Assembly: GCA_964528425.1 (NCBI GenBank)
Contig: CAZGTD010000005.1
Span: 15,591-79,590, forward strand
DNA: 64,000 bases
From: UBA3263 sp964528425
GTDB taxonomy: Bacteria; Bacteroidota; Bacteroidia; Bacteroidales; Muribaculaceae
Reading direction: 5' to 3'
Part shown: positions 25,976-34,284 of the stretch, piece after piece
How positions within the stretch are numbered: the stretch's first letter is position 1
How the letters are laid out: each line of letters starts with the position of its first letter
Position numbers and translations under genes: made by a program
The notes under the pieces: model-generated
Database searches by the model: none
Seen by the model: the letters and a program-made list of their open reading frames with translations, nothing else
Told to the model about the DNA's origin: nothing

Positions 25976-26016
25976 AAAAAACATTCGCAACCCGCTATTT
26001 GATAGCGGATTGCGAA
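25976..26016 (-). terminator. Intrinsic terminator downstream of tpx
   Basis: A long stem of TTCGCAA and CCGCTAT with their complements (25984-26016) and a 3-nt loop, followed on the minus strand by GTTTTTT. A second GC-rich hairpin (GCGGCCGG/CCGGCCGT) lies at about 26058-26082, between tpx and this terminator. Confidence 0.72.
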
Positions 26017-26103
26017 GCAAAAAGGCGGTTTTAGAGCCTCGGAGAATAGAATTTTTGCCGACGGCCGGGCAACCGGCCGCAAAAAATCGGGGCTAAAAGG
26101 GGG

Positions 26104-26607
26104 TTATTTCTTCAATACTGCAAGCGCGGCCTTATAGTCGGGCTCCTGAGCAATTTCGGGAACGAGCTCGCGATACACAACCTTGAGGTCGGGATCATAG
26201 ATAATGACCGAGCGGGTGAGCAGACCGGCCAGCGGACCGTCGACCAACTCGACGCCATATTTCTGTCCGAACAGCGGCGAACGGAATGCGGAGGCCACTG
26301 TGAGGTTCTCGATGCCCTCGGCCGTGCAGAAGCGCTTGGCGGCGAAGGGGAGGTCCATGCTCACGCAGATAACGGCTACATCGGGCAGCTCGGAGGCTTC
26401 CTTATTGAAGCGGCGAACCGACGCTGCACAAACTTCGGTGTCGAGACTGGGGAAAATATTTAAAACGACTTTCTTGCCAAAGAAATCGTTGCAACGAATG
26501 TCTTTCAGATTAGAATCAACGAGGTTGAAACAGGGTGCTTTGTCGCCAACAGAGGGGAGATTGCCATAGGTGTGGCAGGGTGTACCTTGAAAGTAAACGG
26601 TTTCCAT
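26104..26607 (-). CDS. tpx: Thiol peroxidase, 2-Cys peroxiredoxin
   Basis: 167 residues. It reduces hydrogen peroxide and alkyl hydroperoxides with thioredoxin. The peroxidatic Cys60 is in FPSLDTEVCAASVRRF, and the resolving Cys94 in RFCTAEG is at the spacing expected for atypical 2-Cys Tpx. Full length. It follows the 375-residue exported protein gene by 32 bp and ends at a strong terminator. Confidence 0.96.
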   Translation of the reverse strand: METVYFQGTPCHTYGNLPSVGDKAPCFNLVDSNLKDIRCNDFFGKKVVLNIFPSLDTEVCAASVRRFNKEASELPDVAVICVSMDLPFAAKRFCTAEGIENLTVASAFRSPLFGQKYGVELVDGPLAGLLTRSVIIYDPDLKVVYRELVPEIAQEPDYKAALAVLKK

Positions 26608-26639
26608 AAGTAATGTAGTAGTAGGTTTATGAGATGTTA

Positions 26640-27767
26640 TTATTTCGCACTAATTAACATCTGCATAACGTCTGTATGGAGCGTTTGGTTCAAGCCGACG
26701 GCAATATCGGAAATGCGACCGGAAGGCGCGCACACCATCACTACGGGTAGCGCCGAGGCTCCGCAGGCCGAAACCAGAGGTTGGGCACCGGTCAGGGCGG
26801 TTTCTCCGGGGCGTAGCGGGCCGAGAAGCTGCTCCGTTTCATCGGGATTCTTGGCGGTGGAAGCCCAGATTATCTCCGCCTCAATCGGCAGAGCGTCTAC
26901 GGCGCCCCGTACGGCCTCTACAAGGCGCGGACTAAGACCCATAGCCGGATTCAGGAGAACGACCGCTACAGGGCTTTTAAATGCGTCAGAAGCCTGCCTC
27001 TCCATCCGACCGCCCCCCAGCTTCTGAAGCGAAAAGGCCGGAAGCGGCAAACCGCGCATGTTTTCTATAGCGAACTGGCTCTCGCGATACTTATCGAACG
27101 CATCCAGAAAAAGCGTGTGCAGAAATTCCTCGGAGTAACCTGCCGGATAGGGTTCAACACTATCGGAATAGGAGTATACCGCATGGACCTGCTGGCCGGA
27201 AATCGCTCCAGGGTTATAGTCAGCATAAAAATCTACCGGCCGCATAGAGGGCAACTGAAATTTATAAAAGAGCTCGGAGGCCTCGGTAATCCGGCTTACA
27301 ATCACTAAATCCCCCTGAACCTTGATATCAACCTCATTGCCGAGCGAACGCAAATTATCAGCTACACGCGACGGAAGCAGCGAGGCGAACTGAGCGGAGT
27401 TCTGAGGAGGTTTCACGCCTTCGGGGAGCGGGGCGTCCCACCGGTCATGGCGCTCCTGGAGGCGGTGATTGCGGTAGTTATAGAAGTTTCCGTCAAACCA
27501 TGCCGTGAAGCCTTCGACAGGCCCCGAGGGGGACATAACGGACCACTGCAGCAGATAGCTGTCGACATCTACCGAATCCTGAGCAAGATTAACGGTATAA
27601 ATAACATCATCGTGGGCCTGCGGCAAAGTAACCGCGTAGCTTACTGTTGCTCGGTAGCCCGGCATATCGGCCAGTGAATCGACAATAGCGGCCAGATCGG
27701 GCGCAGTAAAAACAGCTGATAACAGAGTTATCGGCAAAAGCATAATGATGAAGCAAATCCGTCTCAT
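26640..27767 (-). CDS. Exported two-domain protein of unknown function
   Basis: 375 residues. A hydrophobic N-terminal signal covers about residues 1-22. Residues 23-230 (ATVSYAVTLPQAHDDVIYTV and onward) have the look of a LolA- or LppX-type beta sheet that carries lipid. Residues of about 235-375 resemble a thioredoxin/peroxiredoxin fold: AFSLQKLGGGRME, VAVVLLNPAMG and LPVVMVCAPSGRI in the right order. The redox Cys pair is absent (only ACGAS near 337). I do not recognise the family. It lies between rarA and tpx; the gap of N ends only 54 bp upstream of its start, so its promoter may be missing. Confidence 0.8.
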   Translation of the reverse strand: MRRICFIIMLLPITLLSAVFTAPDLAAIVDSLADMPGYRATVSYAVTLPQAHDDVIYTVNLAQDSVDVDSYLLQWSVMSPSGPVEGFTAWFDGNFYNYRNHRLQERHDRWDAPLPEGVKPPQNSAQFASLLPSRVADNLRSLGNEVDIKVQGDLVIVSRITEASELFYKFQLPSMRPVDFYADYNPGAISGQQVHAVYSYSDSVEPYPAGYSEEFLHTLFLDAFDKYRESQFAIENMRGLPLPAFSLQKLGGGRMERQASDAFKSPVAVVLLNPAMGLSPRLVEAVRGAVDALPIEAEIIWASTAKNPDETEQLLGPLRPGETALTGAQPLVSACGASALPVVMVCAPSGRISDIAVGLNQTLHTDVMQMLISAK

Positions 27768-27821
27768 AAATAAATAGTTGAAAGCTAAGATTCAAACGTT
27801 TGCAGCTAAGCAATGGTTCAC

Positions 27822-27921
27822 NNNNNNNNNNNNNNNNNNNNNNNNNNNNNNNNNNNNNNNNNNNNNNNNNNNNNNNNNNNNNNNNNNNNNNNNNNNNNNN
27901 NNNNNNNNNNNNNNNNNNNNN
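27822..27921. other. Assembly gap, 100 N
   Basis: Exactly 100 N, the usual placeholder for a gap of unknown length. It interrupts rarA. About 180 residues (some 540 bp) of a normal RarA are missing, so the true gap is probably longer than 100 bp. Any reading frame crossing it is meaningless. Confidence 0.97.
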
Positions 27922-28649
27922 TAGTGCATTTCGCCGCCCTTATCGTAAGCGGCGGGATTTTCCTGCAGTCGCTCGGTAACTATTGCGTCGGAAATCACCA
28001 GAGGCTCATTGGCGGGCGTTGACTGCTCCAGCAGGTCGAGAATGTTGAGCAGCTTGCGCGCATCGCCACCGGCAAATCGAAAAAGAGCGTCCGTACTTTC
28101 AACCTTGACCTCCATTTTCGACAGAATAGGATCGCGCTCAAGTGCATTATCGAGCAGCTTCTGCAGGTCGACGGCCTCAAGCGGGCGCAATGTGTAAACG
28201 CTTGCACGCGACAGCAAAGGCCTGATTACTTCAAACGACGGGTTTTCGGTAGTTGCCCCTATCAGCGTAACTATTCCGCTTTCAACGGCCCCGAGCAGCG
28301 AATCCTGCTGGCTTTTGGAAAAACGGTGGATTTCGTCGATGAAAAGTATTGGGCGCCCCTTGGAAAACATCGACTGCGACTCGGCACGGCAGCGTTCAAT
28401 AACCTCCCTGACCTCCTTAACTCCCGAAGATACGGCCGAAAGGGTATAGAACGGCGCATTTGTTGTGTTAGCAATAATACGAGCCAGAGTGGTCTTCCCC
28501 ACCCCGGGAGGTCCCCAGAGAATAAATGAGCTTACACGCTGCTGCTCTATCATGCGGCGCAAAATCGAACCGGGGCCCACAAGGTGGGCCTGGCCAACGT
28601 AATCATCGAGCGTCTGCGGACGCATTCGTTCTGCTAAAGGGGCTTGCAT
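27922..28649 (-). CDS. rarA: Replication-associated recombination protein A, 3' part lost in gap
   Basis: About 242 residues are present of some 420 expected. RarA (MgsA) is an AAA+ ATPase that acts at stalled replication forks with SSB and RecQ/RecA. Visible are ADDYVGQ-like DDYVGQAHLVGPGSIL, the Walker A motif GPPGVGKTTLA (about 46-56), Walker B ILFIDEIHRF, and sensor ATTENPSFEV. The C-terminal tetramerisation part is in the N run. It overlaps the recQ stop by 16 bp, so recJ, recQ and rarA appear to be one transcript. Confidence 0.93.
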
Positions 28650-30541
28650 AAGGTTTGGTCAGTATTAAGAGTTAAGAGGCCGCGGTCAATAAGGTCGCGC
28701 ACGACCTTAACAACGACTTCTTCGCGGAAGTTCAGTCGCCGGGCAACGTTGCGGACGCTGATTCCGGAATTGTTAGAAACTATATGAAGAACGGAATCCT
28801 TAAGGGATACCGGCGCTTGCACCGGCGGCCGCGATTCGCGGCAAACGTCGCAACTGCCGCAAGGTTCTGCATCGGTTTCGCCGAAATAGTTCATTATAAC
28901 GGCCGCCCGGCACTCACCGGTGCCGAAGGCAAAGCTGCGCATAGCATCGAGCCGCTCGGCCATGCGCTGGCGCCGCTCGTCGTAGAGCTTGCGGGGAATC
29001 TCAACAAAGCGGCTCTCGATGCGGCGCGACGGAAAGTAGAGATACGGTTGCTGACGGCGCGGAACATAGTGGATAACATGCTTTCTGCTGAGCGACAGCA
29101 ATGTCTGATACACCTGGTCAGGTGTAAGCGACAGGTGAGACGCGATAACCGTTTCAACAATGTTGAAATAGTCGGCAAAAAGCCCGGGGCAATTGCGCAG
29201 CAGGTAAACCATAACCTCCTCCTCGACACGGCTCAGCTCCATTCCATAGAGTTCGTCGCGGCGGCAAATCGCCATTACGCGTGCCTTGGCATCAACGTCT
29301 TCAACATACTCCACATAGCCGCCCACGGCAAGCAGGGCAAAAGCTGCCCTGACGGTTGCGGGCCACAAGTGCTGCTCAATACAGAACTCATCGAAATTAA
29401 AGTCAAAAACCTTATACTGGCCTTCGCCGATGCAAAGATCGATTTTCAGACACGCTTTTTCGTAGATTTCGGCTATATATGGCAGCGGCGGAAACGCTTC
29501 CTCGAGGCGACGGTCGAGAGTCTGGCGGTCGCGCGGAGAAACCAAACAGACGGCAAACGAAGGCAAACCGTCGCGTCCGGCGCGACCGGCTTCCTGGTAA
29601 TATTCTTCGAGCGACGACGGCAGGTCGTAGTGAACAACCACCCTGACATCTGGTTTGTCGATACCCATGCCGAAAGCATTCGTTGCAACCATTACCCTCA
29701 CCTTGGAATCTTTCCATCGCTGCTGGCGCTCGGTTTTTTCTTCGGGCAGAAGCCCGGCATGATAAGCCTCGGCCGATATGCCGGCGGCAATCAGAGTGCG
29801 CGCTATCTCAACGGTTTTTTTGCGCGAACGCACATAAACGATTGCCGAGCCCGAGGTATTTCGCAAAACCGTCAGCAACCGTTCGGGCTTGTTTATGTCG
29901 CGTCGAACAACGTAGCTGATGTTTGGACGTGCAAAACTCATCTGGAAGCGCCGCGAGCCGGGGCGGAACTCCAGGCGCTCGCAAATATCGTCGGCCACGT
30001 TGGGGGTAGCCGAGGCGGTAACGGCCAGCACCGGAACCGTCGGAAAATAGCGCCGCAGCGAGGCGATTTTCAGATATGGCGGACGAAAATCGTAGCCCCA
30101 CTGCGAAATGCAATGCGCCTCGTCAACAACTATTAGCGATATATTCCACGTTTTGAGCTCACCGACAAAGCGTTCGTTCTGGAGGCGTTCGGGCGACAGA
30201 TAGAGGAACTTCACCTTGCCCAGCTCGGCTTTTTGCATTGCCAGACGCGCCTCGCGCATGGTCAGCCCAGAGTGGAGACACAAAGCCTCGACTCCATGAG
30301 CACGCAGGTTATCGACCTGGTCTTTCATCAGCGAAATCAGGGGGGTGATAACCACTGTGAGCCCCGGCAGCATCAGCCCCGGCACCTGGAAGGTGATGCT
30401 CTTGCCGCCACCGGTAGGCATCAGCGCCAGAGTGTCGGCGCCGCTGAGCACGGAGTCGATGATGTCGGCCTGGAGGGGGCGAAAGGAATCGTACCCCCAG
30501 TGGCGCTTCAGAGCGTCGAGAGGAGAGGAGTACGGGCGCAT
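28634..30541 (-). CDS. recQ: ATP-dependent DNA helicase RecQ
   Basis: 635 residues. A 3'-5' superfamily 2 helicase for recombination and fork repair. Motif 0 with FRPLQADII, Walker A MPTGGGKSITFQ, the DEAH box VVDEAHCISQWGYDFRP and motif VI QEAGRAGRDG are all present. The zinc-binding Cys set is in the ECRAAVIMNYFGE to CGSCDVC region (about 545-570). A winged-helix region follows, and the C-terminus is short with a small HTH-like end rather than a classical HRDC domain. The start overlaps the recJ stop by 1 nt. Confidence 0.95.
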   Translation of the reverse strand: MRPYSSPLDALKRHWGYDSFRPLQADIIDSVLSGADTLALMPTGGGKSITFQVPGLMLPGLTVVITPLISLMKDQVDNLRAHGVEALCLHSGLTMREARLAMQKAELGKVKFLYLSPERLQNERFVGELKTWNISLIVVDEAHCISQWGYDFRPPYLKIASLRRYFPTVPVLAVTASATPNVADDICERLEFRPGSRRFQMSFARPNISYVVRRDINKPERLLTVLRNTSGSAIVYVRSRKKTVEIARTLIAAGISAEAYHAGLLPEEKTERQQRWKDSKVRVMVATNAFGMGIDKPDVRVVVHYDLPSSLEEYYQEAGRAGRDGLPSFAVCLVSPRDRQTLDRRLEEAFPPLPYIAEIYEKACLKIDLCIGEGQYKVFDFNFDEFCIEQHLWPATVRAAFALLAVGGYVEYVEDVDAKARVMAICRRDELYGMELSRVEEEVMVYLLRNCPGLFADYFNIVETVIASHLSLTPDQVYQTLLSLSRKHVIHYVPRRQQPYLYFPSRRIESRFVEIPRKLYDERRQRMAERLDAMRSFAFGTGECRAAVIMNYFGETDAEPCGSCDVCRESRPPVQAPVSLKDSVLHIVSNNSGISVRNVARRLNFREEVVVKVVRDLIDRGLLTLNTDQTLCKPL

Positions 30542-32277
30542 CAGAGAATAATATCCTTTACGAGAAGCTGAATCGGGTAGCCAGCGGCGTGGTGCTTGTT
30601 TTCCTCGATGGTGTAAACGATGGTAAAAGGCTGACCGTCGGCTATTTCATCGAAACGTTCGGCCATGTTGAATGCAATGGCATGGACAACATGATGCCCC
30701 TCGGCATTTGTGATGTCGAGTTTAATGTGGTCGCCCGACTTGCCTACGATTTTCGACGACGAAACGCTATGGACTCCCGAGGTGCGGAACACCGGCTTCA
30801 TATTTCCCGGCCCGTAGGGGTTCAGGCGCTTAAGGAAATGAAGCATGTCGAGGTTAATTTCGTCGAATTTCAGGTCGGCATCAATCTCATGGGTTGGCTT
30901 CAGCTGCGATTCGGAAATATGTTCGGCAACGTATTTTTCGAAGCGTTCGGCAAAGGCGGGAATATTTTCGGGTTTCATGGAAAGCCCCACGGCGTAGGTG
31001 TGGCCGCCAAAGTTTTCGAGCAGGTCCTCGCAGGCCTCAACGGCGGAATAGATGTCGAAGCCCTGAACCGAGCGCGACGAGCCGGAGGCAAGGCCATTGG
31101 TCAGCGTAAGCACTACGGCTGGCTTATAGTAAACCTCGGTCAGACGCGAAGCCACGATTCCGATAATGCCCCGGTGCCAGTCTTCGTTGTACATTACAAT
31201 CGACTTGTTGCCGGCATTGCCCGAGGCTTCGAGCAATGCCTGGGCCTCTTCGGTAATCTGCTTGTCGAGTTCCTTGCGGTCTTGGTTATATTGGTCGATT
31301 TCGAGGGCCTTTTCGCGGGCTTTTTCGGCATTGCGGGCAACAAGCAGGTCAACTGCCTCCCTACCCGACTGCATGCGACCTGAAGCATTGATGCGCGGTC
31401 CGATTTTGAAAATAACGTCTGAAAGGGTTATTTCGCGACCAGTAAGCCCGCATATTTTCATAATGGCCCGCAATCCCATGTTGGGATTAGAATTGAGGCG
31501 TTTGAGGCCATAGAAGGTCATTATGCGGTTTTCGCCAATCATCGGAACAATGTCGGCAGCAATGCTCACAGCAACCAGGTCGAGATAGTTTTCGAGGTCG
31601 CGCACGGGAAGACCGTTGCTCAGCGCAAAGGCCTGCATGAACTTATAGCCTACGCCGCATCCGCTCAGATGGCGGAAAGGATAGGTCGACCCTTCGAGCT
31701 TGGGGTTGAGAATGGCCACTGCATCGGGGAGCTCGGCTCCGGCAACGTGGTGATCGCAAATTAGAAAGTCTATGCCCTTGGTTTTGGCATAGGCAATCTC
31801 TTCGTTTGCCTTGATACCGCAGTCGAGAATGATAATCAGCTTGACTCCCGCATCGGCAGCGAGGTCAACAACGTGTTTTGAAATACCGTAGCCGTCGTCA
31901 TAGCGGCCCGGAATGTAGTAGTCAACGTTCGAATAGAACTGTAGCAGATACTTGTAGACCAGAGCGACGGCGGTAGTACCGTCGACATCGTAGTCGCCAT
32001 AGACCAGAATTTTCTGTTTGGCACCCATAGCTTCATTGAGCCGGGCCACCGCAACATCCATTCCCGGCATCAGGAAGGGGTCGTGGAGGTCCGAAAGCTG
32101 CGGGTTGAAAAAGGCTTGAGCCTCGGCGGGAGTATTTATTCCGCGGTCGCGCAGAATCTTGGCCATGACCGGAGAATCGAAATAGCGTTCTGCGGCCGGT
32201 CGTCGAGGCTCGCCGTTGTCAGCAGCCGGGCGGAATGGAGTTTGGTCTGTGGTTAGAGGTTTCCATTTGTCGGTCAT
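30541..32277 (-). CDS. recJ: Single-stranded-DNA-specific exonuclease RecJ
   Basis: 578 residues. A 5'-3' exonuclease of the DHH family for recombination and mismatch repair. Metal motifs are VYGDYDVDGTTAVAL (about 91-105), the ILDCGIKANEEI segment and CDHHVAG (DHH motif). The DHHA1 nucleic-acid-binding region contains ASGSSRSVQGFDIYSAVEAC and the GGHTYAVGLSM motif, followed by the OB-fold (about 470-578). Full length. It is first in the recJ-recQ-rarA cluster. Confidence 0.95.
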   Translation of the reverse strand: MTDKWKPLTTDQTPFRPAADNGEPRRPAAERYFDSPVMAKILRDRGINTPAEAQAFFNPQLSDLHDPFLMPGMDVAVARLNEAMGAKQKILVYGDYDVDGTTAVALVYKYLLQFYSNVDYYIPGRYDDGYGISKHVVDLAADAGVKLIIILDCGIKANEEIAYAKTKGIDFLICDHHVAGAELPDAVAILNPKLEGSTYPFRHLSGCGVGYKFMQAFALSNGLPVRDLENYLDLVAVSIAADIVPMIGENRIMTFYGLKRLNSNPNMGLRAIMKICGLTGREITLSDVIFKIGPRINASGRMQSGREAVDLLVARNAEKAREKALEIDQYNQDRKELDKQITEEAQALLEASGNAGNKSIVMYNEDWHRGIIGIVASRLTEVYYKPAVVLTLTNGLASGSSRSVQGFDIYSAVEACEDLLENFGGHTYAVGLSMKPENIPAFAERFEKYVAEHISESQLKPTHEIDADLKFDEINLDMLHFLKRLNPYGPGNMKPVFRTSGVHSVSSSKIVGKSGDHIKLDITNAEGHHVVHAIAFNMAERFDEIADGQPFTIVYTIEENKHHAAGYPIQLLVKDIIL

Positions 32278-32467
32278 TTATGTTTATTTTTTATATATAT
32301 CAAAATCATGCCGACCCTAAAGAATTTCAGAATCAGCAACATAGCCAGACCGAGAAGAGGAAATTCAGGGAGAGAGCGGGGCTAATGTCACTTCAAAGTT
32401 AGTGAAAACCGCCAACACGCGCAAATAAATTAACTCAATTTAACGTCATGAAGCGGTAATAACAACA

Positions 32468-32501
32468 GGAACCCCGATGGCATTATCCGCCTTGGGGTTC
32501 C
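32468..32501 (-). terminator. Hairpin downstream of recA
   Basis: Stem GGAACCCC/GGGGTTCC with an 18-nt loop, about 25 bp past the recA stop. No strong T-run follows on the minus strand, so it is a weak or Rho-assisted terminator, or an RNA-stabilising hairpin. Confidence 0.45.
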
Positions 32502-32526
32502 CGGTAAAATAATCAATAGAGGGATA

Positions 32527-33681
32527 TCAGTCTTCTTCGATGGTAAATTCTTCGTCGGCCTCCTGTGCGGGCGATTCTTCGGCTGCGGCCGGAGCATCGG
32601 CGTTAGCACCCGGACGCTTGAATTTCGGGGCACGCGATGCGCGCTTGGCTTCGGGATTTTCGCGGAGAACTTCGGTGATTTTTGCTTCGAGTTCGTCGGC
32701 CAGTTCGGGATTATCGGCGATTACGGCCTTGGCCGAGTCGCGACCCTGGGCGAGTTTGCTACCGTCGTAGCTGAACCATGAGCCTGACTTCTGGATAATG
32801 TCGAAATCAACGGCCATGTCGAGAATTTCGCCCGAACGGGAAATGCCCTGACCGAACATGATGTCGAATTCGGCGCGCTTGAATGGGGGCGCAACCTTGT
32901 TTTTAACGACCTTACATGTGGTCAGACGCCCGATCGGCTGGTCACCGTTCTTAAGGGTAGTGGTGCCACGGATTTCAATACGCACCGACGAGTAGAACTT
33001 CAGGGCGTTGCCGCCGGTTGTGGTTTCTGCCGGGCCGAACATGGCGCCGATTTTGGCGCGCAGCTGGTTGATGAAGATGCAGCAGGTTTTGGTGCGCGAA
33101 ATGGCGCCTGTTAGCTTACGCAGGGCCTGGCTCATGAGTCGGGCCTGGAGGCCTACCTGGCGGTCGCCCATCTCGCCGTCGATTTCGCTTTTGGGTGTCA
33201 GCGCGGCCACTGAGTCAATAACCAGAACGTCGATAGCGGCCGAGCGGATAAGCTGTTCGGCAATTTCCAGTGCCTGCTCGCCGTTGTCGGGCTGCGAGAT
33301 GTAGAGAGAGTCAATGTCGACCCCGAGCGCTTTGGCATAGTAGGGGTCAAAGGCATGCTCGGCGTCAATGATTGCAGCGATGCCGCCGGCCTTCTGGGCC
33401 TGGGCAATGGCGTGGATAGCAAGGGTAGTTTTGCCGGACGATTCGGGGCCGTAGATTTCGATCACGCGGCCACGCGGATATCCGCCTACGCCCAGGGCCA
33501 TGTTGAGGCCTATGGAGCCGGTAGGTATCACGTCAACTTTCTCAACCACTTCGTCGCCCATCTTCATGATGGCACCGCGGCCGTAGCTTTTTTCAATCTT
33601 GCCCATAGCTTGCTTGAGGGCCTCGAGTTTGGCTGCTTTGGGATCGGCAGCGGCTGCGGCGGGGGTGATTTTTTTTGCCAT
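32527..33681 (-). CDS. recA: Recombinase RecA
   Basis: 384 residues. Strand-exchange ATPase and SOS co-protease. Walker A is GPESSGKTTLA (about 78-88), with VLVIDSVAALTPKSEIDGEM and the L2-loop region (FGPAETTTGGNALKFYSSVR) intact. The C-terminal tail is long and acidic (ending EEFTIEED), with an Ala/Pro-rich linker. It is monocistronic by spacing, with 98 bp to the upstream gene. I saw no LexA-like box that I could defend. Confidence 0.98.
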   Translation of the reverse strand: MAKKITPAAAAADPKAAKLEALKQAMGKIEKSYGRGAIMKMGDEVVEKVDVIPTGSIGLNMALGVGGYPRGRVIEIYGPESSGKTTLAIHAIAQAQKAGGIAAIIDAEHAFDPYYAKALGVDIDSLYISQPDNGEQALEIAEQLIRSAAIDVLVIDSVAALTPKSEIDGEMGDRQVGLQARLMSQALRKLTGAISRTKTCCIFINQLRAKIGAMFGPAETTTGGNALKFYSSVRIEIRGTTTLKNGDQPIGRLTTCKVVKNKVAPPFKRAEFDIMFGQGISRSGEILDMAVDFDIIQKSGSWFSYDGSKLAQGRDSAKAVIADNPELADELEAKITEVLRENPEAKRASRAPKFKRPGANADAPAAAEESPAQEADEEFTIEED

Positions 33682-33779
33682 AGTCTAATAGTTTGAGTTA
33701 GTTATAAATTAGTGGGAATAAATCGTTGTTTGCAATGCAAATTTCGGCACACATCGGGAAATAAAAGTTCCCGGCTATG

Positions 33780-34214
33780 TTAATCATTCATAACGGAGTC
33801 GGCACCTTCGACCGGAACGAGGGTCACAAATCTTTGTTCTACGCCCTTTTGGCGGGCCAGGGCTATAATTTCCCCGGCTTGCGCCGCAGAGGCCGTCAGA
33901 ACGAAGAAATCAACGTCTAACGGGGCAAGACGCATAACCTCGAACAGCGACGAAACCTCGCAGCCGATAATTGCGTGCGGGCCGAGCTTTTCGCGAACGT
34001 CGGCAGCCGGAGAATCGGCCGGCGAAAGAATAACGCCGTGGATAAGAGTCGCCAGCACGCGCTCATGGTCGCCCTGAAGCGTCAGAATCGCGTCGGCCCG
34101 GCGCGCGATGGGAATTATGGCCTCCAGTTCGGCCGGGTCGGTCAGATGCAGCCAGCGGGCCCCTTGGTCAAGGGCCGTGCGGGCCTGAGCTTCGTTATGA
34201 ATCCTTTTGATCAT
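33780..34214 (-). CDS. Small ThiE-like (thiamine phosphate synthase-like) half-barrel protein
   Basis: 144 residues. The order of segments, ARWLHLTDPAELEAIIPIAR, ADAILTLQGDHERV, HGVILSPADSPAADVREKLG and IIGCEVSSLFEVMRL, resembles part of a ThiE/TenI TIM barrel, where similar strands hold the phosphate. A full ThiE has about 210 residues, so this is short and lacks the first strands and probably catalytic residues. It may be a degenerate or specialised relative. It lies between secDF and recA on the same strand and is separated from secDF by a terminator hairpin. Function is unknown. Confidence 0.7.
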   Translation of the reverse strand: MIKRIHNEAQARTALDQGARWLHLTDPAELEAIIPIARRADAILTLQGDHERVLATLIHGVILSPADSPAADVREKLGPHAIIGCEVSSLFEVMRLAPLDVDFFVLTASAAQAGEIIALARQKGVEQRFVTLVPVEGADSVMND

Positions 34215-34221
34215 GGTTTCT

Positions 34222-34258
34222 GAAAAAGCCCTATAAGTCTTATAGGACCTATAGGGCT
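34222..34258 (-). terminator. Intrinsic terminator of secDF
   Basis: AGCCCTATA (34227-34235) pairs with TATAGGGCT (34250-34258), followed on the minus strand by a run of T. The loop carries CCTATAAG-like units, a motif often seen repeated at gene ends in Bacteroidota. Confidence 0.65.
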
Positions 34259-34284
34259 CTTATAAGTTAGAATCAGAGGTTGAA

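Noticed and set aside
27792..28649. rarA frame read through the N run to 27792
   Set aside because: The part beyond the gap is the leader of the next gene; the join is artificial.
28784..30136. 450-codon plus-strand frame opposite recQ
   Set aside because: RecQ motifs on the minus strand are unambiguous; the opposite frame has no recognisable features.
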